A DNA stretch of 64,000 nt from Microbacterium sp. (GTDB lineage: Bacteria > Actinomycetota > Actinomycetes > Actinomycetales > Microbacteriaceae), in contig NZ_JAFKIP010000004.1 of the NCBI RefSeq assembly GCF_017305435.1, positions 124,001 to 188,000 of the forward strand, in the 5' to 3' direction. The position numbers and the translations under genes were made by a program. Under the pieces are notes generated by a model. It saw only the letters and a program-made list of their open reading frames with translations. It had not been told where the DNA came from and made no database searches. Position 1 is the first letter of the stretch, and each line of letters starts with the position of its first letter. This document shows positions 1 through 7,892 of this stretch, in pieces.

Positions 1-141
1 CTTCGTGATACTCAGTCTCGCGAGGCGCCAGTCGTCCCGGCGTTGGTCCGGCGCATGCGCCCCGTGGGACTGTGTTGTCCACACTAGACTCTCCGGTGCT
101 GTGACGCCGATCGGCGTTGCGGGGAAATCGGAGGACTCGTC

Positions 142-1092
142 GTGCTCAACGTCGGCATCGATATCGGCGGAACGAAGATCGCGGGCGGTGTCGTCGCGGA
201 AGACGGACGCATCATCGAACGCGCCCGCGTCGTGACGCCGACGGACACCGCCGACCTCGCGCAGGCCGTCGCGGACATGGTCGAGGACCTGGCATCCCGT
301 CACGACGTGCACAGCGTCGGCGTCGCCGCCGCGGGATACATCGACCGCACGCGCTCGATCATGATGCACGCCCCCAACATCGACTGGCAGAACGTGCCGC
401 TGCGCGCCCAGTTCGAGGAGCGCATCGGGCGGCCCGTGACGCTCGAGAACGACGCCAACGCGGCGGGCTGGGGCGAGTTCCGCTTCGGTGCCGGGCGCGG
501 CACGTCCGACATGGTGATGGTGACGCTCGGCACGGGTGTCGGCGGCGCCGTCATCACCGACGGGACGCTCGTGATCGGCGCGAACGGCAGCGCGGCCGAG
601 CTCGGCCACATCCGATTCGTCCGCGGCGGGCGCCCGTGCGGCTGCGGGCAGAACGGATGCCTCGAGCAGTATGCGTCCGGCAGGGCGCTGCAGCGCGAAC
701 TCGCCGACATCGCCGACGCCGGAGGGATCGGCGACCGGCTCGCCGCGCACCGCGGCGCCGATGGCCTCGTGCACGGCCCGCAGCTCGCTCTGCTGCTGAG
801 CGAGGGTGACGAGGGCGCGCTCGAGGCTGTGCGCCGTGTCGCGACGGCGCTCGGGGAGGCGTGCGGCGGGTTCCAGGCGGTCCTCGATCCCGAGTTGTTC
901 GTGATCGGCGGTGGAGTGGCCGACCTCGGCGAGGTGTTGCTCGAGCCCACCCGCGTCGCGTACGAGTCCGCCCTCCCTGGGTTCGGTGACCACCCGACGG
1001 CGCGATTCGTCATCGCGACTCTCGGCAACGACGCGGGGCTCGTGGGCGTCGCCGACCTGGCGGGACTGCGCTCGGGCGTCCGGGCCGAGTGA
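142..1092 (+). CDS. ROK-family sugar kinase (probable glucokinase)
   Basis: Probable cytoplasmic ATP-dependent sugar kinase, most likely phosphorylating glucose at the entry to glycolysis. The 316-residue protein opens with the phosphate-binding motif DIGGTK (residues 7-12). It has the ENDAN segment with the likely catalytic Asp104, and the ROK zinc signature from His156 through Cys166, Cys168 and Cys173 (CGCGQNGCLEQYASG), which marks the ROK family. The GTG start follows a GGAGGA ribosome binding site at 130-135. A TAGACT -10-like box at 85-90 would give a leader of about 50 nt. The acyltransferase gene follows 10 nt later, so the two are probably co-transcribed. Family assignment is firm; sugar specificity is inferred. 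Bases 1-84 contain no gene I can support. Confidence 0.9.
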   Translation: MLNVGIDIGGTKIAGGVVAEDGRIIERARVVTPTDTADLAQAVADMVEDLASRHDVHSVGVAAAGYIDRTRSIMMHAPNIDWQNVPLRAQFEERIGRPVTLENDANAAGWGEFRFGAGRGTSDMVMVTLGTGVGGAVITDGTLVIGANGSAAELGHIRFVRGGRPCGCGQNGCLEQYASGRALQRELADIADAGGIGDRLAAHRGADGLVHGPQLALLLSEGDEGALEAVRRVATALGEACGGFQAVLDPELFVIGGGVADLGEVLLEPTRVAYESALPGFGDHPTARFVIATLGNDAGLVGVADLAGLRSGVRAE

Positions 1093-1102
1093 GGAAACCG
1101 CG

Positions 1103-1813
1103 ATGTTCTACTGGTTCATGAAGTACATCGTGATCGGACCGATCGTCAAGGCGATCTTCCGGCCGTGGATCGTGGGCCGCACCCACGTCCCGGCGAACGG
1201 CGCGGCGATCCTCGCATCGAACCACCTCTCGGTGAGCGACTCGATCTTCCTGCCGCTCATGATCGACCGGCCGATGAGCTTCCTGGCCAAGAGCGACTAC
1301 TTCACGGGCAAGGGCATCAAAGGCTGGGCGACCCGCGTGTTCATGAAGGCGACCGGGCAGATCCCGATCGATCGCACGGGCGGCAAGGCCTCGGAGGACT
1401 CGCTCAACACGGGTCTGCAGGTGCTGGGGCGCGGCGATCTCCTCGGCATCTATCCGGAGGGCACGCGCAGCCCCGACGGCAAGCTCTATCGCGGCCGGAC
1501 GGGGCTGGCCCGCATGGCACTCGAAGCGCGCGTCCCCGTCGTCCCCGTCGTCATGGTCGACACGGGCGAGATCATGCCGATCGGTCGTTCGATCCCGCGG
1601 ATCGGTCGCGTCGGCATGGTGATCGGTGAACCGCTCGACTTCTCCCGCTTCCACGGCATGGAGTCCGACCGGTACGTCCTGCGATCGGTGACCGACGAGA
1701 TCATGGTCGCTCTGCAGCGTCTCGGTGAGCAGGAGTACGACGACGTGTACGCGTCGACCGTGAAGGACCGGGCGAACGCTCCGGCCGTGGGCTCGTCGCC
1801 CGCCGCCGGATGA
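1103..1813 (+). CDS. plsC: 1-acyl-sn-glycerol-3-phosphate acyltransferase
   Basis: PlsC-family acyltransferase (236 residues) that should transfer an acyl group to lysophosphatidic acid, giving phosphatidic acid for membrane phospholipids. The catalytic NHxxxxD motif is NHLSVSD at residues 40-46, and the second conserved block EGTRS is at 119-123. A hydrophobic N-terminus (MFYWFMKYIVIGPIVKAIF) should hold it at the membrane. The ATG at 1103 follows GAGGAAA by 5-6 nt and lies 10 nt after the ROK kinase, so an operon is likely. The frame is open further upstream into the kinase gene, but that extension has no family similarity and was rejected. The last ~20 residues are low-complexity Ala/Ser/Pro. 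Confidence 0.9.
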   Translation: MFYWFMKYIVIGPIVKAIFRPWIVGRTHVPANGAAILASNHLSVSDSIFLPLMIDRPMSFLAKSDYFTGKGIKGWATRVFMKATGQIPIDRTGGKASEDSLNTGLQVLGRGDLLGIYPEGTRSPDGKLYRGRTGLARMALEARVPVVPVVMVDTGEIMPIGRSIPRIGRVGMVIGEPLDFSRFHGMESDRYVLRSVTDEIMVALQRLGEQEYDDVYASTVKDRANAPAVGSSPAAG

Positions 1814-1863
1814 CGCGCACTTCCGACCCCGTCACGCGAGCATCCGCCGCTGCGCCACGCCAC

Positions 1864-1869
1864 TAGACT
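1864..1869 (+). promoter_or_regulatory. TAGACT -10 box, leaderless promoter of aroG
   Basis: TAGACT ends 6 nt before the aroG ATG and no Shine-Dalgarno sequence lies between them. Transcription is predicted to begin at or next to the start codon. No clear -35 is visible. Confidence 0.5.
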
Positions 1870-1875
1870 GGCCGG

Positions 1876-3213
1876 ATGCCCACTCCGCACGCCGACCTGG
1901 ATCACTGGCGCACGCTTCCCATCAAGCAGCAGCCGCTCTGGCCCGACGCCGACGCCGTCGCCGCCGTGTCGACCGAGATCGCGAGCCTTCCGCCCCTCGT
2001 CTTCGCGGGCGAGGTCGACAACCTGCGCGACCGCCTCGCGAAGGCCGCCGCGGGCCAGGCCTTCCTGCTCCAGGGCGGCGACTGCGCGGAGACCTTCGCC
2101 GGCGCCACCGCTGAGCAGATCCGCAACCGCATCAAGACCGTGCTGCAGATGGCCGTCGTGCTGACCTACGGGGCATCCATGCCCGTCGTCAAGATGGGGC
2201 GTATGGCCGGGCAGTTCGCGAAGCCCCGGTCGAGCGACACGGAGACGCGTGGCGACGTGACCCTTCCCGCCTACCGCGGCGACATCGTCAACGGCTTCGA
2301 CTTCACCGAGGGGTCGCGCACGGCCGACCCGCAGCGGTTGCTGAAGGGCTACCACACGGCGGCATCCACCATCAACCTCATCCGTGCGTTCACGCAGGGC
2401 GGCTTCGCGGACCTGCGCGAGGTGCACTCGTGGAACAAGGGCTTCGCGCAGAACCCGGCGAACCAGCAGTACGAGCGGCTCGCGACCGATATCGATCGCG
2501 CGATCAAGTTCATGGAGGCCGCCGGCGCCGACTTCGACGAGCTCAAGCGCGTCGAGTTCTACACGGGCCACGAGGGCCTGCTGATGGACTACGAGCGGCC
2601 GATGACCCGCATCGATTCGCGCACGCACACTCCGTACAACACGGCCGCGCACTTCCTGTGGATCGGTGAGCGCACGCGCGAGCTCGACGGCGCGCACGTC
2701 GACTACTTCTCGAAGATCCGTAACCCCATCGGGGTGAAGCTCGGCCCGTCGACCGACCCGTCGGTGGCGCTCGCGCTCATCGACAAGCTCGACCCCGAGC
2801 GCGAGCCCGGCCGTCTCACGTTCATCACGCGGATGGGTGCGGGCAAGATCCGCGACGCGCTGCCGCCGCTGCTGGAGGCCGTGAAGGATGCCGGGGCGGC
2901 CCCGCTCTGGGTCACCGACCCCATGCACGGCAACGGCATCACGACGCCCACGGGATACAAGACACGCCGTTTCGACGACGTCGTCGACGAGGTGCGCGGG
3001 TTCTTCGAGGCGCATCGCGCCGTGGGAACCCACCCCGGCGGCATCCACGTCGAGCTCACGGGAGACGACGTCACGGAGTGCCTGGGCGGCTCGGAGCAGA
3101 TCGACGAGGCGACCCTCGCGACCCGCTACGAGAGCCTGTGCGACCCGCGCCTGAACCACATGCAGTCGCTCGAGCTCGCCTTCCTCGTGGCCGAGGAGCT
3201 CGAGAAGCGCTGA
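1876..3213 (+). CDS. aroG: Class II 3-deoxy-7-phosphoheptulonate (DAHP) synthase
   Basis: First enzyme of the shikimate pathway: joins phosphoenolpyruvate and erythrose 4-phosphate into DAHP for aromatic amino acids. At 445 residues it has normal length for the plant/actinobacterial class II family. Visible family blocks are LQGGDCAETF (residues 65-74, with metal-ligand Cys70), HSWNKGF, the phosphate-binding ITRMGAGKIRD, WVTDPMHGNG and GGIHVELTGDDVTECLGG. It has its own leaderless-type promoter (TAGACT at 1864). In Mycobacterium the orthologue lies in the same neighbourhood as pknL, Rv2175c and a polyprenyl synthetase, which matches the genes downstream here. In mycobacteria the enzyme also activates chorismate mutase; that cannot be judged from this window. 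Confidence 0.96.
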   Translation: MPTPHADLDHWRTLPIKQQPLWPDADAVAAVSTEIASLPPLVFAGEVDNLRDRLAKAAAGQAFLLQGGDCAETFAGATAEQIRNRIKTVLQMAVVLTYGASMPVVKMGRMAGQFAKPRSSDTETRGDVTLPAYRGDIVNGFDFTEGSRTADPQRLLKGYHTAASTINLIRAFTQGGFADLREVHSWNKGFAQNPANQQYERLATDIDRAIKFMEAAGADFDELKRVEFYTGHEGLLMDYERPMTRIDSRTHTPYNTAAHFLWIGERTRELDGAHVDYFSKIRNPIGVKLGPSTDPSVALALIDKLDPEREPGRLTFITRMGAGKIRDALPPLLEAVKDAGAAPLWVTDPMHGNGITTPTGYKTRRFDDVVDEVRGFFEAHRAVGTHPGGIHVELTGDDVTECLGGSEQIDEATLATRYESLCDPRLNHMQSLELAFLVAEELEKR

Positions 3214-3246
3214 CGCGGGCGCCGCGCGCACCCCTGCCCGCGATCA

Positions 3247-3303
3247 CGAGAACGCACGACAGCACCTCTCCCGAACTCTGAAAGGTGCTGTCGTGCGTTC
3301 TCG
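3247..3303. repeat. Long perfect hairpin spanning the start of the DUF559-like gene
   Basis: Two arms of 21 nt (3247-3267 and 3283-3303; core GAGAACGCACGACAGCACCT) are exact reverse complements separated by a 15-nt loop. The right arm carries the AAAGG ribosome binding site and the GTG start (3293) of the following gene. A close copy of the same element lies at 4196-4250, at that gene's end. It could also end aroG transcription, but it has no T-tract. Confidence 0.9.
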
Positions 3304-4210
3304 CGCGCCGCGCTGTGGAGAGTTCGCCCGCGCGGCGGGCGTCGGACGGGGGCGGCTTCGCGGGCGTGACCTCGGCCACCCGCATCACGGCGTCTATGTC
3401 GCCGCGGCATTCGATGACCTGGTCGATCGCTGCGCGGCGCTGAGCGTCGCGCTCGGTCCGCAGCACTGGTTCAGTCACCTCACGTCCGCCCGGCTGTGGG
3501 GCATTCCGCTTCCACGCCGGCACGCACCGATCGAGCCGTTGCACGTCCTCACGGTCGGAGGGCGGGTGCCGGTGCGTCATCACCACGTCGTCGGGCGCGT
3601 GACCTCGGACGACCCCGAGCGCGGCATGCACGCCGGGCTCCGGATGATCGGCCCGGTCGTGACGTGGTGTCATCTCGCGACGCGGGGAGCCGTCACCGCC
3701 GGGAGTCTTCTCGACCGTGATGCCCTCGTGATCGCGGCCGACGTCCTCACGACGAAGCGGCGCCTCGCGACGGGGCGAACGCTCCCGCCGCTCGCTGCGG
3801 CGGCAGACCTCGTCCACGCCGTCGAGGCGCACACCGGCCGCGGCACGCGTCTGCTGCGCGAGGCGCTCGCGCTCGTGCGGCCCGGAGCGGAGTCGCCTCG
3901 GGAGACCCTGCTGCGGCTCCGCATCGTCGAGGCGGGGCTTCCCGAACCAACGGTGCAGCTTCCTGTGGCGACGACTGCCGGCATCCTGTACGGCGACCTC
4001 GGATATGAGCGGCAGCGCATCGTGCTCGAGTATCAGGGCGACGAGCACCGCACCTCGCGGTGGCGATGGCTCAGCGATCTGACGCGTGTCCAGCTGCTTC
4101 AGGATGCCGGGTACGACGTCATCCTCGTCGGTGCGGACGATCTCGTGCCCGACCCGATCGCGCTCCTCGCGCGTATCGGCCGCGCGCTCGCGCGCGAGAA
4201 CGCGCGATAG
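3293..4210 (+). CDS. DUF559/Vsr-like protein with AbiEi-like N-terminus
   Basis: Function unknown. The 305-residue protein resembles a family common in Actinobacteria, often annotated as a DUF559 or endonuclease-domain protein. The N-terminal ~75 residues look like the AbiEi-type antitoxin winged-helix region (RDLGHPHHGVYV, SAR LWG). The C-terminal ~105 residues look like a Vsr/PD-(D/E)XK fold: Glu204 in SPRETLLR, Asp235 in YGDLGYE, then Glu246-x-Gln248 in LEYQGDEHR, and a helix ending VQLLQDAGYDVILVGADDL. The usual lysine is replaced by Gln, as in some members. No toxin partner is adjacent. The start codon and ribosome binding site lie inside one hairpin, and the TAG stop lies inside a second copy of it. 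Mobility or self-regulation through these repeats is inference. Confidence 0.82.
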   Translation: MRSRAPRCGEFARAAGVGRGRLRGRDLGHPHHGVYVAAAFDDLVDRCAALSVALGPQHWFSHLTSARLWGIPLPRRHAPIEPLHVLTVGGRVPVRHHHVVGRVTSDDPERGMHAGLRMIGPVVTWCHLATRGAVTAGSLLDRDALVIAADVLTTKRRLATGRTLPPLAAAADLVHAVEAHTGRGTRLLREALALVRPGAESPRETLLRLRIVEAGLPEPTVQLPVATTAGILYGDLGYERQRIVLEYQGDEHRTSRWRWLSDLTRVQLLQDAGYDVILVGADDLVPDPIALLARIGRALARENAR

Positions 4211-4250
4211 CACCGTTCGGGCGGTTCCGCGGGTGCTGTCGTGCGTTCTC
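4196..4250. repeat. Second copy of the long hairpin, spanning the stop codon
   Basis: The left arm (4196-4214) and right arm (4232-4250, GGTGCTGTCGTGCGTTCTC) pair over 19 nt with two G-U-compatible mismatches. The right arm is identical to the right arm of the 3247 element. The left arm contains the TAG stop (4208-4210) of the DUF559-like gene. The element sits between convergent genes and could act as a bidirectional terminator. Confidence 0.88.
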
Positions 4251-4276
4251 GGCGCGGGCCGGGGGCGCCGCGCGGG

Positions 4277-6223
4277 TCAGCCCGTGACGGTGAGCTGCAG
4301 CGTGACCGCGGTGCCCTTCTCGCGTTCGGAGTTCGCCTTCGGGTCCTGCGCGGAGACCTTCGTGAGCGCGTCCGGCCAGGCATCCCACAGAAGCGAGTAG
4401 CTCGCCTCGAAACCGGCGTCCTCGAGGGTCTCCTTCGCCTGGTCGCGGGTCATGCCGACGACGTTCGGCACGGGGAAGAGCTCGGGCCCCTTCGACACGA
4501 CGAGCGTCACGGTGTCGCCGGGCCGGAAGTGCCCGCCGCCTTCGCGGTCGGCGATGCGGATGACATCGCCCTTGTCGACCTCCGAGCTGAACTCCTCGGT
4601 CGTGACGGCGGACAGGTCGACGGCGCGCAGCTTCGATGTCGCGGCATCCACCGTCGCCCCGGAGACGTCGGGTACGGGACCGATCGATACGTCGAACGCG
4701 ACCGTCGATCCTTCGAGGGCGGTGCAGCCGTTCGTGCAGTCGATCGCGTCTCCGCCGCCGGGGGGCGTGATCCAGACGCCGATGACGGCGTCCGGGGCGG
4801 CGTCGGTGAAGTACCGCGAGGGGTCTCCGGATGCCGTGATGTACAGGGACTCGAGGCTCTGCCGCGCGCCATCCACGTTCTGCCCCGCGAGGGCGCCGAT
4901 CTCGTGCGACGCCGGGCCGAGCGAGATGATCACCGTGACCTGCGCATCCTTCTCGACGCGGGTTCCGCTCGCGGGGTCGGTGCCGATCGCCTGCCCGGCG
5001 GGGATCTCGCGACTGAAGTCCTGTCCGGGGACGGCGACAAGTCCGAACCCCGAGAGGGTGGCCGAGGCGTCCTCGATGCTCTGCCCCGTCACGTCGGGCA
5101 CCGCGATGAGCGATCCCGGGCCCGATCCGAACCACCAGCCCGCCCCGCCCGCGAGGGCCGTGAGAAGCAGGACGAGAGCGAGGAGCCAGCCGCCCTTGGT
5201 CGCGTTCCGGCGCGCGCGGCGCCGGAGCCTCGTCGCGTTGTCGGTGTCGTCGGTCACGGTCGGGGCGGTGAAGCTGCCCGGAAGCACCTTCGTCACCTCG
5301 CCCGAGTCGATGCCGTCATCGATCACGGCGACGCGCGTCGCGGCCGCGGCGTGCGCGCGCACGACGTGCGGGAAGACGCCGAGCTCCTTCTCGATCTCGC
5401 GCAGCCGGTCGAGCATCACGCGCGCGTCCGTCGGGCGCTCGTCGGGCTGGCGCTCTGTCGCCCAGAGCACGAGCTCATCGAGCTGCTCGGGGATGCCGGG
5501 GTTCTTGGCGCTCGGCCGCGGCACCGAATCGGTGGCGTGCTGGTAGGCGATCTGCATGGGCTGCTCGCCCTTGTACGGCTGCTCTCCGACGAGCATCTCG
5601 TAGAGCATGATGCCGAGCGCGTAGATGTCGCTGCGGGCATCGGCGGTGCCACGCGTCACCAGCTCGGGCGCGAGGTACGCGATCGTGCCGAGCAGCATCT
5701 GCCCGGTCGCCGTGTTGGCGCTCGTCGCGCGCGCCAGACCGAAGTCGCCGATCTTGATCCGGCCGTCCTCGGCGAGCAGCACGTTCTCGGGCTTCACGTC
5801 ACGGTGGACGATCCCGGCGCGGTGCGCCGCGGCGAGGCCCGACAGCACGGCATCCATGATCGTGATCGTCTGCGGGATCGACAGGCGCCGCTGCTCGCGC
5901 AGGAGGTCGCGCAGCGTGATGCCGGGCAGGTACTCCATGACGAGATACGCCATCTCGCCGTCCTGCCCCTGATCGAAGACGTTGACGACGTGCGGGTCGG
6001 CGAGTCGGGCGGCGGCCCGCGCCTCCTGGATGAACCGGCCCTGGAAGACCTGATCGTCGGAGAGGTGCCCGTGCATGACCTTCAGCGCGACCCGGCGCTC
6101 GAGGCGCAGATCGGTCGCGACGTACACCGTGGCCATCCCGCCGCGGGCGATGCGAGCGCGTACGCGGTACCGACCGTCGACCAGACGGCCGATCAGCGGG
6201 TCGGTCTGCTGGCTCGTGCTCAC
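4277..6223 (-). CDS. pknL: PASTA-domain Ser/Thr protein kinase (PknL-type)
   Basis: Membrane-spanning eukaryotic-type kinase, likely sensing peptidoglycan fragments or lipid II outside and phosphorylating division or regulatory proteins inside. Of its 648 residues, the kinase domain covers about 15-275: glycine loop ARGGMATVYVA, Lys48, HRDVKPEN with catalytic Asp142, DFG at 160-162 and APE at 185-187. A juxtamembrane linker follows, then one membrane helix (about 345-366) and four extracellular PASTA-like repeats (about 374-436, 440-514, 517-579, 584-646). The second repeat is divergent and carries Cys496 and Cys500. The GTG start is 6 nt after TAGAAT (6235-6230), so it is probably leaderless. 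The Rv2175c-like gene and aroG nearby support orthology with PknL. Confidence 0.93.
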   Translation of the reverse strand: MSTSQQTDPLIGRLVDGRYRVRARIARGGMATVYVATDLRLERRVALKVMHGHLSDDQVFQGRFIQEARAAARLADPHVVNVFDQGQDGEMAYLVMEYLPGITLRDLLREQRRLSIPQTITIMDAVLSGLAAAHRAGIVHRDVKPENVLLAEDGRIKIGDFGLARATSANTATGQMLLGTIAYLAPELVTRGTADARSDIYALGIMLYEMLVGEQPYKGEQPMQIAYQHATDSVPRPSAKNPGIPEQLDELVLWATERQPDERPTDARVMLDRLREIEKELGVFPHVVRAHAAAATRVAVIDDGIDSGEVTKVLPGSFTAPTVTDDTDNATRLRRRARRNATKGGWLLALVLLLTALAGGAGWWFGSGPGSLIAVPDVTGQSIEDASATLSGFGLVAVPGQDFSREIPAGQAIGTDPASGTRVEKDAQVTVIISLGPASHEIGALAGQNVDGARQSLESLYITASGDPSRYFTDAAPDAVIGVWITPPGGGDAIDCTNGCTALEGSTVAFDVSIGPVPDVSGATVDAATSKLRAVDLSAVTTEEFSSEVDKGDVIRIADREGGGHFRPGDTVTLVVSKGPELFPVPNVVGMTRDQAKETLEDAGFEASYSLLWDAWPDALTKVSAQDPKANSEREKGTAVTLQLTVTG

Positions 6224-6314
6224 CCTGCGATTCTAGGGAGCGGATGCTGAAAGCCCGGGGAGCGGCTCACCCCGGAGGAGGCTCCGGACCCGTCGCCGCG
6301 CGACTCAGATCGAC

Positions 6315-7337
6315 TCACCCCAGGGCCGCGAGCCATGCATAGGCCTGCTGCTCCCACGCCGCGTAGCGGTCGGGATGGGCTGAGACCTGCACCGCCTGCG
6401 CGGCATCGGCATACGGCAGCGATTCCCACCCCGGGACGTCGAGCAGGCCGCGCGTCGCGTCGCCGCCGGGGTCATCCGGTCCGCCGTAGAACGCCGCGGC
6501 CGCGCGCGCCGGATCGAGGATCTCGTCCGACGTGCCCCATCCCGTACTGGGGCGCTGCTGGAACAGGCCCAGCGAATCGCGATCGCCCCAATCGAGGTTG
6601 CGGATCCAGGATTCGACCATGGCCGTTCCGAGCGCGATCGCGATGCCGCGATCCGGCACGCCGCGCTCCCTCCCGACCCGGATGATGATGCGCGCGTTCG
6701 CGATCTGATCGTCGTCGAGCCCGGCGACGGATGGCGCGTCCGCCGCAGGCACGGACGCGGTCGCCGGTGCGGACGCCGGTGCGGGCGATTCGGCCGGTCC
6801 GGGCAGGGCGAGGCTCTGGCCGGGGTAGATGATGGCGCCCGGCGGAAGCGCATTGGCCGCGAGCAGCGCATCGAGTGAGACCCCGGCGTCCGCCGCGATC
6901 GCCCAGAGCGTGTCGCCGGCGACGACGACGCGGGATGCCGCGGCCGCGGGCGTGTCCGTCGCGGCGGGCGCCGAGGCGTCGGCGGCCGGGCCTACGGTCG
7001 CCGCGGCGCCGGACAGTGTCAGCTCGTCGCCGGGGTGGATGATGCTCGACCAGTCGAGGCCGTTCCGCGCGAGGACGTCGCCGGTCGCCAGTTCGAACCG
7101 CTCCGCGATGCCGCTCACGGTGTCGCCGGCGACGACGACGTAGGTGTCCGGCGCGGCGAGGGCCGCGCGGAGGAACGCGTGGGGCGGGGGAGTGACGGCA
7201 CGGAGCAACACGGGGGCGGCATCGGCGCGCGCCCCGGCGGTCGGCGCGGGTGCGCCCGAGAGCGCGAGAGACACCGATCCGAGCACGGCGGTCGTGGCGG
7301 TGAGCGCCGACGGGGTCGGCAGGAGCAGTGATCGCAA
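6315..7337 (-). CDS. Secreted LysM protein with lysozyme/transglycosylase-like C-terminus
   Basis: Exported peptidoglycan-binding and probably peptidoglycan-cleaving protein of 340 residues. After a signal-like hydrophobic stretch (about 1-40) come two LysM repeats (about 65-108 and 136-178, both with AGDT and HPG/YPG motifs). An Ala/Pro-rich linker and a C-terminal domain from about 205 follow, containing GTAMVESWIRN and SLGLFQQRPSTGWG; Glu242 is the candidate catalytic acid. I chose the TTG at 7337 because GGGGGAAG lies just upstream; an in-frame GTG at 7373 adds 12 residues but lacks a ribosome binding site. The gene is divergent from the Rv2175c-like gene, with a repeat-rich gap between them. 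Its position beside the PASTA kinase suggests a shared role in cell-wall remodelling. Confidence 0.85.
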   Translation of the reverse strand: MRSLLLPTPSALTATTAVLGSVSLALSGAPAPTAGARADAAPVLLRAVTPPPHAFLRAALAAPDTYVVVAGDTVSGIAERFELATGDVLARNGLDWSSIIHPGDELTLSGAAATVGPAADASAPAATDTPAAAASRVVVAGDTLWAIAADAGVSLDALLAANALPPGAIIYPGQSLALPGPAESPAPASAPATASVPAADAPSVAGLDDDQIANARIIIRVGRERGVPDRGIAIALGTAMVESWIRNLDWGDRDSLGLFQQRPSTGWGTSDEILDPARAAAAFYGGPDDPGGDATRGLLDVPGWESLPYADAAQAVQVSAHPDRYAAWEQQAYAWLAALG

Positions 7338-7377
7338 GAACTTCCCCCTTCTTCGACCCGGCCACCGTGACACGGAT

Positions 7378-7418
7378 GTGTACGGGTGTCAATGAGTGTG
7401 ATCAGTGTGGTCTGTGTG
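7378..7418. promoter_or_regulatory. Phased GTGT direct repeats between divergent genes
   Basis: GTGTG words start at 7396, 7405 and 7414, exactly 9 nt apart, and a GTGTA word at 7378 is in the same 9-nt phase (18 nt before 7396). A further GTGTC at 7386 is one base out of phase. A TTGACA on the minus strand (7392-7387) lies inside the array. This looks like an operator for the LysM gene or for both divergent genes; the binding protein is unknown. Confidence 0.4.
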
Positions 7419-7506
7419 GCAGATGAGATCCGGATGCTCCATCGCGATGCGATTCTGCGGTGCACGCTCGCCCCTGAGGGCGCCGACGACCTGCGATAGT
7501 GAGAGG

Positions 7507-7857
7507 GTGACCGATGCCGTATCCCCCTCCGTCTCCACCGACTGGCTGACCATGCCCGACCTCGTCGAGGTGCTGGGTGTGCCGCTCGGACGGGTCCGTC
7601 GGCTGATCGACGACCGCGCCCTCGTCGGGAGCAAGCGAACGGGCGTTTTCGCCGTCCCCGCGCTCTTCGTCGTCGACGGAGCGCCGCTGTCGTCCCTGCG
7701 GGGCACGGTGATCGTGCTGCAGGATGCCGGCTTCAGCGACGACGAGCTCATCGACTGGCTGCTCAGCGAGGAGGAGTCCATCGGGCTCGCACCGATCGAG
7801 GCCCTCCGCCGCGGGCGCAAGAGCGAAGTGCGCCGCGTCGCGCAGACGCTCGCCTGA
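7507..7857 (+). CDS. Rv2175c-like DNA-binding protein
   Basis: Small cytoplasmic protein (116 residues) resembling the Rv2175c family, whose mycobacterial member binds DNA and is a substrate of the kinase PknL. The N-terminal half looks like a winged helix-turn-helix (DWLTMPDLVEVLGVPLGRV followed by RRLIDDRALVGSKRTG). The C-terminal half is a compact helical region (SSLRGTVIVLQDAGFSDDELIDWLL). The GTG at 7507 is chosen because it gives the family's usual length; GATAGT (7496-7501) just upstream suggests a leaderless start. The PASTA kinase lies two genes away on the other strand, consistent with a kinase-substrate pair. DNA target and phosphorylation are not visible in the sequence. Confidence 0.85.
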   Translation: MTDAVSPSVSTDWLTMPDLVEVLGVPLGRVRRLIDDRALVGSKRTGVFAVPALFVVDGAPLSSLRGTVIVLQDAGFSDDELIDWLLSEEESIGLAPIEALRRGRKSEVRRVAQTLA

Positions 7858-7892
7858 GCGTCGCGACGTCGGGCGTTCGGCGCGAGGACGTC

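Noticed and set aside
1-84. Possible end of an upstream gene at the left edge
   Set aside because: No frame gives a recognisable protein end in so few bases.
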